NCBI GenBank assembly: GCA_038093515.1 | Contig: JBBPSI010000002.1 | Span: 605,858-669,857, forward strand | Source of the DNA: Butyriboletus loyo | Taxonomy: Eukaryota > Basidiomycota > Agaricomycetes > Boletales > Boletaceae | Direction: 5' to 3' | Length of the DNA stretch: 64,000 bases | Shown here: positions 1-11,903 of the stretch, in pieces | Position numbering within the stretch: position 1 is the first letter of the stretch | How the letters are laid out: each line of letters begins with the position of its first letter | Made by a program: the position numbers and the translations under genes | Notes under the pieces: generated by a model | What the model was told of the DNA's origin: nothing | Databases searched by the model: none | The model's input: only the letters and a program-made list of their open reading frames with translations

Positions 1-711
1 GGACCAAGAGGCAGGTCGGGATATTTATCAATAGCCCAAGTATGCACAGTCTTGCCATAGGTCTTCTGAAGATCATGCATAGCGGACTGCTCGACCGCAT
101 CGTTCACGACGTCTAGAATCTGTGAGTTGTGTCACACTCGTGTCATTCGGGAAATCCTACTGGGTATAAATCCCTTCGTCTAGGTGAAGTCAGCATGGTC
201 GAATGTTGTGGGAGAACCGGCGATACAGACCTCGAGATACAGCAAGCCACTTTCAACTTCGTACTTGTGAGAATGCCAGTACTTTTTCTCTGCTTCAGGG
301 AGCGACTCGAATACCTACACATTGTCAACAATCATGCACATAAAGAGAACGAGAACCTTGCATTCCCGCCAACGACATATTCAATGCCAATCAACCTAGC
401 ATCCTTGGCTTCTGAGTCATAGATGGCGCACTGAATGGAGTGTATGAACGGATTCGGTACAGTAGCATTTAGAACTACCTGATAAAAGTCGGGGCTCCTG
501 TGATTGCAGAAGTGGTGAGCCTCCACATAGCGAGTGTGGTCTTGGCTAAAATCCCGTCAACAAAAGCGATCCCGCGGTACTGTATGGCATACGCGTAGAC
601 ATGGAAGCTACAAAGATGCTGGTGAATGTTGCCAATCGGAGCCAACGATGCAATGGCCTTGGCAGCAGTTTCGTACGCGGAGGCTTCGCGAGGCTTAGTC
701 TCTGGGTTCAT
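1..711 (-). CDS. DUF1264 / oil-body-associated-protein family, 5' part
   Basis: Partial gene; its 3' end lies beyond the left edge. Exons read 593-711, 479-545, 377-430, 231-314, 161-179 and 1-112, with phases that agree. Seen in the product: HLCSFHVYA near residue 35, then [36 protein letters not shown], and [19 protein letters not shown] at the edge, which is the usual order of conserved blocks in DUF1264. Known of the family: plant members coat oil bodies, while the role of the fungal members is not established, so no function is assigned. The 161-179 exon is only 19 nt, and its acceptor is needed to keep frame. Start is the ATG at 711. The fourth-exon junction (donor at 376) is the least certain. 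Confidence 0.8.
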
Positions 712-1843
<1,132 letters not shown>

Positions 1844-1962
1844 TTCTGTTTTTTATACTTTCTGTATCACTATCGCGCGCAATCCACACACTTGCTTCAG
1901 GTTGACTTTTCTATCGCTGACTTTGCCTCTGAGTGAATCCGAGCCCGCAATTGGGGCCAACA

Positions 1963-2973
1963 TCATGCTTTCCAACACCTAAGTTCTACATAGTAATTCG
2001 ATCGCTCCCATCCATCCTGGATTATTTCAATACCCCGTCGCCCTTCCTCTGGCGGCCCAACAATCAAACCCATTCCCTGCGCGACCTCGCAGGTGAGTCT
2101 TGTGAGCTCGCCTTTCGCGAACATGTGATAATATCGGTGATATATGGGAACTTCGACATTTGTTCCAGAGTTTCTCAGTGGCTGTTTTGTAGCTTGACTC
2201 CGTGCAGGGCCCTGTGGGGACATCACCCAAGGCACAAAGACATCTGTTCCCGAGGGTGAAGGTGAGTCCTCGGTGTTGTCGTCTGCTGGTATGACCAGCT
2301 TCGACAATTCGTCTTGCTCTATGGCCCACACATAGATCAAGATACGTCCGTGGGCAGGCGAAACGCACTGGAGAAGCCGCTGCATAGCCTGTAATCAGTA
2401 CATGCAAGACACGTATTAGTCGGCGCACCTGCACAGCTAGTTTGCGCCTCTCGTACGAGGCCAGGTGATGGATTGTAGCTATCGAGATAGTATAGTCCTG
2501 TCATTGTCATTGTTGCCTTAGCACGCTCGCGTAGCCTGCACTATCACTCACAAATGCTCCAGCTCTCCATCCATTGTCCAATACATCTCCCCAAACAACT
2601 TCACGGACGACCGGTGCAGTAAGTTCGCTACTGGCATTTCTGGCAATCAGTAAAAGACTCCTGCTGCGATCAAGGCCAACAGTCAAGACATTTCCCGGCC
2701 GATCGACGGGCAGAGGGAGGTATTTTCCATTGCCTGTCCCAGAGTCAAGGCCGATCCATCCTGAAGGCAAATCGGAAATGAATTTGGCAATGATGGGCCA
2801 TGGCTGGTAGACAGGATTGGTTAAGATCCTCCCTGCGGACTACAGGACAGATGTCCCACCTTGTACCGAGTGGATGAGAAATGAGTGGCTATATGATCAT
2901 AGACGGCATGGACGTGCTGATCTTCGTATGCTTGGAGGTCACCAGAGACGGAGGCTGGCGTAACGCTCTTCAT
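1963..2973 (-). CDS. TRM9: tRNA (carboxymethyluridine34-5-O)-methyltransferase
   Basis: Exons 2860-2973, 2552-2803, 2429-2497 and 1963-2388, about 286 residues. An N-terminal block (HVHAVYDHIATHFSSTRYK) runs across an intron into PWPIIAKFI. The SAM-binding motif GLDSGTGNGKYL follows near residue 56, then VWGDVLDNG and the ATIHHLAS segment. The C-terminal half has GRILIYVWAIEQ, DVFVPW and YHRYYHMF, all typical of TRM9/ALKBH8 methyltransferases. Known role: with TRM112 it methylates cm5U34 in tRNA to mcm5U, the step after Elongator; an Elongator subunit gene, ELP3, lies in the same window. The third intron is short (40 nt, 2389-2428). Its stop is 119 bp after the EGD2 stop in a tail-to-tail arrangement. 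Confidence 0.93.
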
Positions 2974-3098
2974 TGAGAACCCTCGCTAAACCGGAATTAT
3001 TCACAGATAACGGAGGTCACCACTTGAAGTCTTGATCATCAGACATCAGACTCGAGTGAGACTCTTGAGCGAACGACATAAATCGTGTACCAAGCCAG

Positions 3099-3762
3099 TC
3101 ACATGTCAGTGAACCCCATCATCTCATCCACCAATCTACGAAATTTGCTCCCATCAAATGCAGGAAATGGCACTAATGCATTCAGATCAAAGGACGCGAT
3201 GGTCGTCGGAAGGTCACTAAACCAAATGATGAGGACAGTGTAGTGTGACCCACTCGGACTCACTCACTCCACGGATGTAGCTCTGAGGTGGCCAAGACTA
3301 TCCAATTGCAAGGCAAGTTCCTCTTGGTGGTTGTCCATCAAGGTCGGGTTTGGAACTACAATCAGGGGTTTTCCAGACCTCAGCACATCAAGAATAGTGC
3401 CTGATCCTTGACCGACGTCAGGGCTGTAATACAAGTTCTCATCCAAAAGTGTTCTTACCTCCATGACTGATGACCAGGTCTGCGCGTTCAATGTCGTCTT
3501 GGATGGACGGCTTGAACTTCCAGGTCTCGATGTCTACTCCCGCCTTTGTGATCGTCAGCGATTCTTGAGTGGACGCACCGTAGTCGAAGTCGAGGTCAGA
3601 GTTCCCTCGTTGTAGCACTACCCGCACGAATCCTCTTGTGTGCAGCGCCGCGAGCACTGGTTCGGAGATCGTAGCTTGTGCGAGTGCATCAAACTTGGTG
3701 GAACCGACTGTGACGAAGACAAGCATCTGGGGCTCGTCCGTCATGACTCGAAGACCTAACAT
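3099..3762 (-). CDS. ALG13: UDP-GlcNAc transferase catalytic subunit
   Basis: Exons 3459-3762, 3268-3406 and 3099-3216. The product has [15 protein letters not shown] at the N terminus, [22 protein letters not shown] across intron 1, and [13 protein letters not shown]. The C-terminal segment [17 protein letters not shown] is typical of fungal Alg13. Known role: it pairs with membrane-bound Alg14 to add the second GlcNAc to dolichol-PP-GlcNAc on the cytosolic ER face. Start is the ATG at 3762, or at 3744 (MTDEPQ), which would remove six residues; both are in frame. ALG3, another step of the same pathway, lies near 24 kb. It diverges from PRO3 with only 48-66 bp between starts. Confidence 0.92.
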
Positions 3763-3810
3763 ATCAATACCCAGGACTCATTAGCCACTTCCCACCCACG
3801 GCAGATCATC
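3763..3810. promoter_or_regulatory. 48-bp space between ALG13 and PRO3 starts
   Basis: The two start codons face away from each other across 48 bp, or 66 bp if ALG13 begins at 3744. Core promoter elements for at least one gene must lie in this space or inside the neighbour's coding sequence. I see no clear TATA box. Confidence 0.4.
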
Positions 3811-5007
3811 ATGGGGTACACCCTTTGCGTGCTAGGTATATCTTTCCCAACCGAGAAATCCGCCGACACTGACCCCATCTTTCAGGATGCGGAACGATGG
3901 GCGTCGCTATCATATCCGGCGTCATCGCCAGTCTCCAGTCCAGGGACGGTACTCATGTCTTCCCCAAGTGGGAGTCCCACACACCTGGCACATCTACCCC
4001 AACCGCAGATTCCCCCGATCCTGCGCTGCCTTCGTTTTTCATTGTCACAGTCACGAGGCAGGAGAGCGCAAAAAAGCTCCAGCATGCGTTCGGCCTCCTC
4101 GGGGGACTCGGCTCGTCTGTCCAAGTCCTTGTCGGTGAAAATCTCGTGGCTGTTCAAAAATCTGACGTCGTCATCTTATGGTGCGTTGCTTATGCCCTCC
4201 GTCGCGATCTCGACTGAGGCATCCCCGGCTAGTTGTAAACCCCAGCAAGCACAAATCATCCTTGGCCAGGATGGAATGTGGGAAGCGCTCGATGGAAAGC
4301 TGCTGATCAGTATCCTTGCGGGTGTCACCATTTCCCAGCTGACTGCGTGGGTCCCTCCGACCACAAAAGTCGTCAGGGCCATGCCCAATACACCCTGTCG
4401 GGTGCGCAACGCCTTGCCCACCATCCTTTGACCTAACGAAATTCGTAGATTCGAGAGGGCATGACAGTCGTTAGCCCCCTCCCCACCCTCTCGAATAGTG
4501 GAGAAACGGAGCTTGACCGCTCCATCATCCTCAAGATATTCTCATCCATCGGTCGCTGTCGGTTCCTCGAGGAAAAACATTTTGATGCCTGCACAGCTCT
4601 CTCTGGGTCGGGCCCTGCTTTTGCATGTATCTTCCTCGAAGCTATGGCAGATGGTGGTGTCATGATGGGCTTGCCAAGAGCCGAAGCGCTGGAGTTAGCT
4701 GCCCAGAGTGAGTTACTACTCGTGGCAGAACGGAGAAATTTTTACATGCTCGATAGCTTTACAAGGGGCAGCACGCATGGCTCTCCAAGCTGGTGCGCAT
4801 CCCGCTCAGATCAAAGATTCCGTGACAAGCAAGTGCCCAAATTCAGCAGGCTCAGCGCCGCGGTTAACATTTCTTGTAGCTCCGGGAGGATGTACCATCG
4901 CAGGGCTTCTAGCAATGGAAGACGGAAAAGTTCGGTCTACAATCGCTCGAGCAATTCAGATTGCGACGGAACGCGCCAGCGAACTTGGCCAGCCAATAAT
5001 AAAATAG
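3811..5007 (+). CDS. PRO3: Pyrroline-5-carboxylate reductase
   Basis: Exons 3811-3835, 3886-4180, 4233-4401, 4449-4707, 4757-4828 and 4880-5007, about 315 residues. The N-terminal Rossmann motif LGCGTMGVAIISG spans the first intron. Then come VRAMPNTPC, ALSGSGPAFACIFLEAMAD and the C-terminal AGAHPAQIKDSVTTPGGCTI...LLAMEDGKVR, as in the P5CR dimer domain. Known role: NADPH-dependent last step of proline synthesis. The fifth intron (4829-4879) begins GCAAGT rather than GT; the conserved TTPGGCT junction allows no other cut. Introns are 49-52 nt. Confidence 0.95.
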
Positions 5008-5723
5008 CTGCCACACTTGATCTTTGGGAGATCGATTTCTCGAATGTAAAAATAAATATATTCTGATGACCAGGACTGCAGCATGTATCCCATCTTGCTT
5101 TCGAACCTGCGTAGTACATGCTATAAGGTCCGACATATGTCGTGGGTAACGACGACGATGCAACATCGCGATTGGTTCTCTTGCTCCCGTAAAATGAGGG
5201 CGGTCGTGTGGGTTGTACAACGCCGCCCAGAGTGTTGGAGAGCGACGGACAGTGAAAAAAACATGATAAGAAAGTATAATGTATTTAGATCCATCGTGCT
5301 AGTACAGTGATCTGCACATCAGATCTGAGCCAAGGCATACGAGGTAGACCCGAGGTGCACTTACCTATTGTACAATGACGATTGATGGGCGAGTTAAAAG
5401 AGAGTTTTCAGAAGAGATGTCTCCTGCGTGTGAACCTCGCTGCTTTGAGGGAGCATGGCTATCCGACAGCAGAAAGCAAGCGGGGCAAAAATAATAACAG
5501 GGATAGTCAAAATATTGACCACTCTTGATATTGCTCAGAATAATGAGCGCCACTCCGTGTGATGATGCGGTGAGGCGCCAAAGTGAGAGAGCATCTTTTG
5601 CCAGTCACACGGCAAACAGAAGGTAATAATAAGATTGCAGAGGGTAATATACAATGCCAACCTTTCGTGTGCGTCAGTATGTGACCCGGGATGATTATGG
5701 AACAGGCTTACACAAACAGTGGA
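5008..5723. other. Intergenic, convergent 3' region
   Basis: Lies between the stops of PRO3 and RPT3. Only short frames without recognisable protein sequence were found. No RNA gene or repeat was recognised. Confidence 0.5.
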
Positions 5724-7365
5724 TCACCGATCTATAGGGATGGTGCAAGTGTGTGAGCGAACGACGAACACAGAATAGCTTGGTGGTACGTACAGAATTC
5801 GTGAGTGTCGTCTGCTCGTTTGACCGTTTGCTGGTTGGAGAAAAAGAAAAAGAAAGTGCGAAATTAGGCGACGTGCGTGATGACCAAACAAAGGACAAAC
5901 AACACACTTTCCACGCCTCTTCAAAGTCGACTGGGAGGATGACATAACGGTTCTTGCGCACAGCTGCATAAAAATTCAGACCAAGACGTTGTATGCGAAC
6001 ATGAAATGCGTACCTTGTAGACCAGCGGCTTGGGCAATGGAAGCAATCTCTGCTGACGATAATCGGTCCGGTCTTGACACATCTAAAATACCATCTATGA
6101 ATAAAAGGAACCTCGAGTTCAGTGAAGACTGACAGTCCTCGAGGTCGACATCGGGTCCAAGGTTCATCTTGCTGGTAACAGTTTGGAAAATCAGCCGTTT
6201 CTCACGTCGGGATGGGAGTGGGAACTCGATCTTGCGGTCGAGACGGCCAGGACGGAGTAGAGCAGGATCAAGAGTATCCGCACGATTTGTGGCCATGATG
6301 ACCTTCAGTGCATGAAGAATCAACGGGACAAATCGAGCATGTTAAAAATAAACGACATGCCTTGACATTGCTGCCTTGGTCAAAACCATCCATCTGGTTC
6401 AGTAGCTCGAGGAGAATGCGCTGAACCTCTCGGTCTGCACCAGTTTGAGCATCAAACCGTTTGGTGGCAATAGCATCGATCTCATCAATGAAGATGATGG
6501 CTGGCGCATTTTCACGCGCGAGTCGGAAGACGTCACGGACCATACGCGGACCCTCACCGAGGTACTTTTGTACGAATTCACTACCCACTACACGGATGAA
6601 TGAAGCAGTAGTGTGGTGGGCAACAGCTTTCACAAGCATGGTCTTTCCAGTACCTGTGATGAAGATAAGCATCAAGCAACTGACGGTACATGTGAGACAC
6701 TCACCTGGTGGGCCATACAACAACACACCACGAGGGGGGTCAATACCGATCTTCTTGTAGAGGTCGAAGTGAGTCAGAGGCAGCTCAACCGCTTCTCTGA
6801 TTTCCTGCTTCTGTGAGTCCATTCCACCAACGTCTGCATACATGACATCCGGTTTCTCCTCTTTCGTGAGCATAGCAATTGACGAGTCCGCCTCTGGCGG
6901 TAAGATATCGACAAGGGCATTGGAGTGACGGTGGAGAGCGACAGAAGACGAAGGTTTCAACAATTCCCTGTCCAGTGTTGACAAGATCCTCACAACATAA
7001 TTTGAGCCGGTTGTTGAGCCCACGATGCCGGTCTGTTGATCGATGGCCTCTAGGAATTGGCCGATGACAAGAGGTACAGACTTGATGCGCTTGACTTCCT
7101 CCTGCGCACGAATAAGCTCACGCTTGAGGTTCGCCTGTTCGTCCTTAATATAGCTTTCCTGGATGTCCAGGAGCTCGAGGTGACGTGAAAGTTTCTTGTA
7201 CTTGGTGTAGAGGTCCTCTTCCTGGAGCTCTTTGTAAAGGGCAGACTTTTCGGTCACGACCGACTCGAAAGTTGGTTCCTAGACGAAATGTCGTACTCCG
7301 AACGGGCGAGAAAAGCATTGAATCGGACTTACTTCCTTTTGAATTTCCTTTCCAATGTCCTCCAT
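5724..7365 (-). CDS. RPT3: 26S proteasome regulatory ATPase subunit 6B
   Basis: Eight exons: 7333-7365, 6705-7278, 6361-6653, 6134-6302, 6014-6082, 5908-5963, 5794-5830 and 5724-5731, 412 residues. A coiled-coil N terminus is followed by the OB region, Walker A GPPGTGKT (about 199-206, cut by an intron), Walker B IIFIDEID (about 254-261), and [24 protein letters not shown] split between pieces. The chain ends EFYR, the HbYX tail by which Rpt3 docks in the 20S alpha ring. Two oddities: intron 3 (6303-6360) starts GCATGT, and the last coding exon is only 8 nt and completes the Tyr codon of HbYX. Known role: unfoldase of the base ring. It diverges from CBC2 across 129 bp. Confidence 0.96.
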
Positions 7366-7494
7366 GGTGGTGATCTTGGCTGAGAGTTATACGCGCGTAT
7401 GAGGCGTTCATCTAGGTGGTGGGAAACACCTGCTATTCTGAGTCGTCAAATACTCAGACTGATGTTGGGCTAGAACTCGACAGCGAGAACGACC

Positions 7495-8316
7495 ATGGCG
7501 CACGTCGTCTCCCCTCTTGACCAGCCCTCAAACTACAAGGATTCACAAAGTAGACTGGAGAGATTCAAGCAACATGATGTTCTCTCCAAGTCGACGACCC
7601 TATACGTGCGTGCCATACGTTCCAGCATACATTCGATGCGCCAATACGCGCTCACTCAGATCGGTAATTTGAGTTTTTACACGACAGAAGAACAGATATA
7701 TGAGTTATTCAGTAAGTGTGCTAGTCCAGAAGATGGTGGTGGGATCAAGCGCATTATCATGGGGCTCGACCGCAATACTCGGTGCGGTTATACTCCACCG
7801 ACAAGTTCCTCATCTGCTCATGCCTTTCCATTCGTGAAGGACGCCTTGTGGATTCTGCTTTGTAGAATATTACACCCATGCTGAAGCTCTCTCGAGTATG
7901 AAGCATGTCAGCGGCACAAAACTTGATGAACGTATCATCCGCTGCGACCTCGACCTAGGTTACAAGGAGGGACGTCAATTCGGCCGGGGAAAGAGTGGCG
8001 GTCAGGTTCGAGACGAGCACAGGCAAGATTACGACCCGGGCCGTGGAGGTTGGGGTGCACAGGTACAGCTGGAGAGAAGAAGAGAGGTCGAAGAACGCTA
8101 CACCGACGTACAAGATGGTCCAGGTGCCGTTGCTGGTGGCGGCGGAGAGTGGAAAGAGATCGAAGTCAGGCAAACTCTCAAGCGTGCTCGTTCTCCAGAA
8201 GATGAAGGCGACAACACGAGATTAGTCCGTGCATGGCTTTCGTCCCTTCTTGTGCTGACCGGTCATTTCAGGCTCACCGTTCACGAATCGAAGATCCTGA
8301 AGCTGAGAGAATGTAA
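7495..8316 (+). CDS. CBC2: Nuclear cap-binding protein subunit 2 (CBP20)
   Basis: Exons 7495-7605, 7660-7781, 7840-8224 and 8272-8316, about 220 residues. The RRM shows [20 protein letters not shown] (RNP2 region), [19 protein letters not shown] and [14 protein letters not shown] (RNP1 region), then [19 protein letters not shown] and the Arg/Gly-rich tail with [16 protein letters not shown]. Known role: binds the m7G cap of nuclear transcripts together with CBP80. An insertion (SPEDGGG) sits between the first helix and the next strand. The final intron (8225-8271) has a weak GTCCGT donor. If unspliced, the frame runs to 8419 with a different tail, so the C terminus is less sure than the RRM. 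Confidence 0.93.
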
Positions 8317-8428
8317 ACCGGTATTCTATGCTCTAGTTTATGCATTGTACTGTCCAGTATGGAGTTATTATGGGTCGTATTGGCTATGCATAACATTGAC
8401 ACTCAAGGGTAGCCCGTGATGCACGCGG

Positions 8429-9283
8429 TCATCGAACTACACAAGCTCGCACCTGGAATTTTGTACCAAACTTGTCAGGCTGGAAGAGTGTGTGGTGGAT
8501 GCGCCGGGTTATATGATATGAATCTGATATGGAAGGGGTCCGAATCAGGTATCTCGAGTAAAGGGAGAATTCGGCTGCTTGTCTTCCGGATGCTAAGCAT
8601 CATCCTAAAGATCATGATAGAATCACTTACAGGTTGACTTTATAAATCTCAGGTTTGTCCCCCAACGTATCAATTTTGTTGTGTCCAAGGAAGTCCTTTA
8701 TGCATTCCACTGAGGCTTTCGGAGGAAATCCCCATGCGCAAACCTGCCTGCCATTACTCATGGCACCGGAAGAAGTGAGGCTGGGCAAGGACCCTCGCTC
8801 GAAAGCTGCCTTGCGTCCTTTAACACCTCTCAGGTTCTTCATTTTCGGAGGCTCGAGGCATGGGATAGCCGGGACGGTATGCCCCCCTATGGTCACTTTT
8901 CCGAGCTTAGCAATGTTCATCCGCAGAAAGTCGGAATGAGACAGTGTAATGTAGGCCCGGCGCGTTGGTAAGAAACGGAAGAGCTGTAATTGAACTGGAC
9001 TGGCGTAAGAACATGCATAGCAGGACCGAGAATCTCACCGTCCTCGACACCAACGAGTCGTTCGCATCGCAGAGCTCTCTCAATGTCGGCGGGAAGGGTT
9101 GTTCGAGGTAGGTTCTCCAACCGGATGTGTTGTCTGGTCTCGGCTGTCACGTGCATTCTTCATTGCTCTACATGACTGATGAAAGGACTTACTACCGAGC
9201 GTTTCTCCTGCTAATTTAGCTGTACGATATGTTGCACTTGCTGTGAACATCCTCGACGGTTGGAAGCAGAGTCGTGTAGTCAT
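8429..9283 (-). CDS. RRM-like protein with possible mitochondrial leader
   Basis: Exons 9193-9283, 9039-9143, 8631-8994 and 8429-8582, 237 residues in one frame. The N terminus (MTTRLCFQPSRMFTASATYRT) is basic, hydroxylated and free of acidic residues, like a mitochondrial presequence. Two RRM-like units follow: IRLENLPRTTLPADIERA with FLPTRRAYITL, and QVCAWGFPPKASVECIKDFL ending in HHTLFQPDKFGTKFQVRA. I know no characterised orthologue, so the RNA-binding role is inferred from fold-like spacing only. The third intron (8583-8630) ends AAG with a weak pyrimidine tract but is required to reach the closing strand. Starts of this gene and SNRNP27 are 37 bp apart on opposite strands. Confidence 0.65.
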
Positions 9284-9320
9284 GTGACCGTCACGTTCTG
9301 TACCGTTGTCTCCCACCACG
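9284..9320. promoter_or_regulatory. 37-bp space between divergent starts
   Basis: The RRM-like gene (-) and SNRNP27 (+) start codons are separated by only 37 bp. Any core promoter must overlap coding sequence or leader of the partner. No motif was recognised. Confidence 0.4.
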
Positions 9321-10320
9321 ATGTCCTCGAGGGCCGACCACCGAAGACGAGAACGGAACTGGGAACGAGAAGACAGGGACAAGGACCGCGATAGGGATAG
9401 GGACAAGGAAAAAGAACGTTACTCAAGAATTACAAGGACAGGGGGACATCGTGATGTCGGACGCAGACGCGATAGTCGTTCACGAAGTCCCCAGAGAGGT
9501 GGGTCAGCTCTGGACCGACTGTCCTAAATCAAACGCATATCATTTTTGAATAGACAGGCGCGACCACGACAGGGATAGAGACTACAAGAATCCACGGAGA
9601 GACGACAGGCATGATTACGATCGGGATCGTGATGGTCGCAGACCCGACAGAAAAGATGATAGAAAGAGTGAAAGGAAATCCGAGAGGAAGGATGAAAGGC
9701 GTGACCATTACACCCCAGAACGAACTACCTCCAGGGATAAGGACATCCGTGGCAAGGAACCTTCGCGGCCGCACGGTGAACCTCAACGCCCACAAGATGC
9801 ACGTTCTGATGTCCAGCTCGCGGTTCGGACACAGCCTCAGAAACGTGAGTCATTTCTTGCTCTCCAGTGATGGACGTCCAATTCTTGGTACCAGACGATG
9901 TTCCTGCGCCAACTTCCTCTAAGCCAATCCTGGATCCAGATACCCCAGTAGAGGAGGGCGAGGAGATGGATGTCACCACTGCTGAAGATGAATCCATGAT
10001 GGCCATGATGGGTCTCACAGGCTTTGGTTCCACGAAAGTATGAACATCCCCTATCTCTCCTTAATCCCTCTCACCTGCCGATACTTGCACACACAGGGTA
10101 AGCGTGTCGAGGGAAATCAAGAAGGTGTGGTCGATGTCAAGAAAATGCGAACCTGGCGTCAATACATGAATCGGTGCGACCCACATTCCAATATCAGCTC
10201 GCTGTATCTGACTTACCTTGATGACAGACGTGGTGGATTCAACAGGTACTTGCGCTTGCTGTCGTTGTATCTTTTGCAAGCTCATGCGATCGGTGCAGGC
10301 CATTGGACAAGATCAAGTAG
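9321..10320 (+). CDS. SNRNP27: U4/U6.U5 tri-snRNP 27 kDa protein
   Basis: Exons 9321-9498, 9554-9844, 9895-10037, 10097-10173, 10228-10245 and 10299-10320, about 242 residues. The N-terminal two thirds is an RS/RD-rich low-complexity domain. The conserved end is MMGLTGFGSTKGKRVEGN, then DVKKMRTWRQYMNRRGGFNR and PLDKIK, the signature of the family (SNRNP27/RY1). Known role: spliceosomal tri-snRNP component acting near the 5' splice site-U6 helix. Exon 5 is an 18-nt microexon encoding the middle of the RRGGFNR motif. The third exon border at 9895 was chosen because the earlier AG would leave a 23-nt intron. Confidence 0.92.
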
Positions 10321-10656
10321 CCTTTTGCCGTGAAATCATGGTCCAAGATACGCCATGCCCTTTATCTTTGTATACGGTTTTTGCGTACAATAGTATAACA
10401 TCCGCTCGTGTGATGCCTATAATGGTTGAGTGTGTCGTTTCAAGTGGGAACCATTGAGTGATTTGAAACCAAATTTCTATCTGGAACGTTCGTATCAACA
10501 ACTAAGGTACTGGTGTGAATACATTGCATGTATGGACGAAAGGTACACTCATAACTCAGACAAAACATAACTACATCAAGGATAAAAAGCAAAAACTGTG
10601 CGGATAACGATGGGGAGCAAGACCATGTTGTCCCGCCGAATCCTCTGATGTCATAT
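10321..10656. other. Intergenic, convergent 3' region
   Basis: Between SNRNP27 and SUI1 stops. Nothing recognised; likely both 3' UTRs. Confidence 0.5.
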
Positions 10657-11157
10657 TTAGAACCCATGCAGCTTGATAGTGTTCCGAGGGATGCCCTCTT
10701 CGACAAGGAAGTTTGCAATCTTGACCCTTTGATCGCCTTGAAGCTGGATGACTTGACCCATCTCCTCATCGTCAACGAGGTTGCCGTTGCAAGCGAACTC
10801 CTGCGGCGGTCTGATAAGCCAACATCCAAAGATCGAACTGAATAGCGGACCTTTTTGAAGGCTTTGAGAAGTTTCTTGGGATCGTACTCTGTGAGAGGAT
10901 GAGAAACCGCATCGCCACGGATCCAACCGCCAACTCACCCTTGGGGAGACCTTGCAACGTGGTCAAAGTCTTTCTTCCGTTCCTCTGCTGAATGCGGATG
11001 TGAAGGTAGTTCTGTGTGGAGCCCACGTCCTGGTTGCCCCCGAGAGGATCGCCCTCATCAGCAAAAGGATCTTTAAGAAGCGCCGTGTGAGGCAGTATGT
11101 CGAGGGTGACAAAATGCTGATAAACTCACCGAAAGAGGTCAGATTCTGCACGTTCAT
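10657..11157 (-). CDS. SUI1: Translation initiation factor eIF1
   Basis: Exons 11130-11157, 10939-11070, 10851-10888 and 10657-10800, 113 residues, the normal eIF1 length. Seen: NLTSFDPFADEGD, then YLHIRIQQRNGRKTLTTLQG, EYDPKKLLKAFKKEFACNG across two introns, EVIQLQGDQR-like MGQVIQLQGDQRVKI and the terminal IKLHGF. Known role: 40S-bound factor that enforces AUG selection. The first coding exon is 28 nt. It diverges from the Fyv7-like gene across 140 bp. Confidence 0.96.
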
Positions 11158-11297
11158 GCGATGATGGAGAATAGATAGATTTGAGGAGGATGTGGTGTTT
11201 GAAGGCACGATGAGAGTTGAAGAAGAGTTTTAATGGCCTCGAGCCGAATTTAATGCCATCGTAAAGATTAGTAAGCTATCTGGACAGCTTGTACTAG

Positions 11298-11803
11298 ATG
11301 GCAGTCACCGAAGGAAAGAACAAGAAACCACCAACGTTCCATTATCTGCCAAAGAGTCGTGGTGAGTATGTTGCCGTATTCTTCATGACGACGCTGAATT
11401 GGTCCCAGCAAAACGACTGAAGAAATCCTGGGTCCAAGATCACAAGATACGAAGCAAATGGAGGGCACAGAAAAAAAGGGAAGGCCTAACGAATCAGACC
11501 AGTCCACCAGTCGGGGACGCCTCCAACCATCGCCGCGACGAAGCCAACGTCAATTCCGAGTCGGATGCATCTCCGAATCGTCCGGACAAGCCACCCACAC
11601 CATCTCACAATAAACAGTCCTTGCGTGACCTCGGGAGAATTGCTCATGCTTCCATGCCCCCCCGCACTCAAAAAGTTGATCCTTCCTGTCCAAATCCTGG
11701 ACGCTCTCACAACGACCGTGGTGGGATTGCTACAACGGGCCAGCCAAACATGAAGTTACGCATGAACGTCTTACTTGAGAAGATCAAGCGCGACCTCTCA
11801 TAG
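11298..11803 (+). CDS. Fyv7-like rRNA-processing protein (tentative)
   Basis: Exons 11298-11361 and 11409-11803, about 152 residues. The product is very basic: GKNKKPPTFHYLPKSRAKRL, SWVQDHKIRSKWRAQKKREG, a Ser/Pro/Asn-rich middle, and the end TTGQPNMKLRMNVLLEKIKRD. That end resembles the closing motif of Fyv7 proteins (TGQP..., then a conserved ..LL.KIK.D), which act in early 18S rRNA processing. The match rests on this short motif plus composition and size, so the name is a suggestion. It converges with PPP4R2, with 100 bp between stops. Confidence 0.55.
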
Positions 11804-11903
11804 TGATCACCATTCTGTGGGTCTTTTCGTTTGCCGGAAAAATCATGTCTCGACGGATTAGTGATCTTTTGTCTGTGTAGATGACTTTTCGAAACATAAC
11901 ACC

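Noticed and set aside
2498..2551. Alternative acceptor CGATAG for TRM9 intron 2
   Set aside because: The earlier acceptor gives FDYTISIATIHHL, which fits the family; the other loses these residues.
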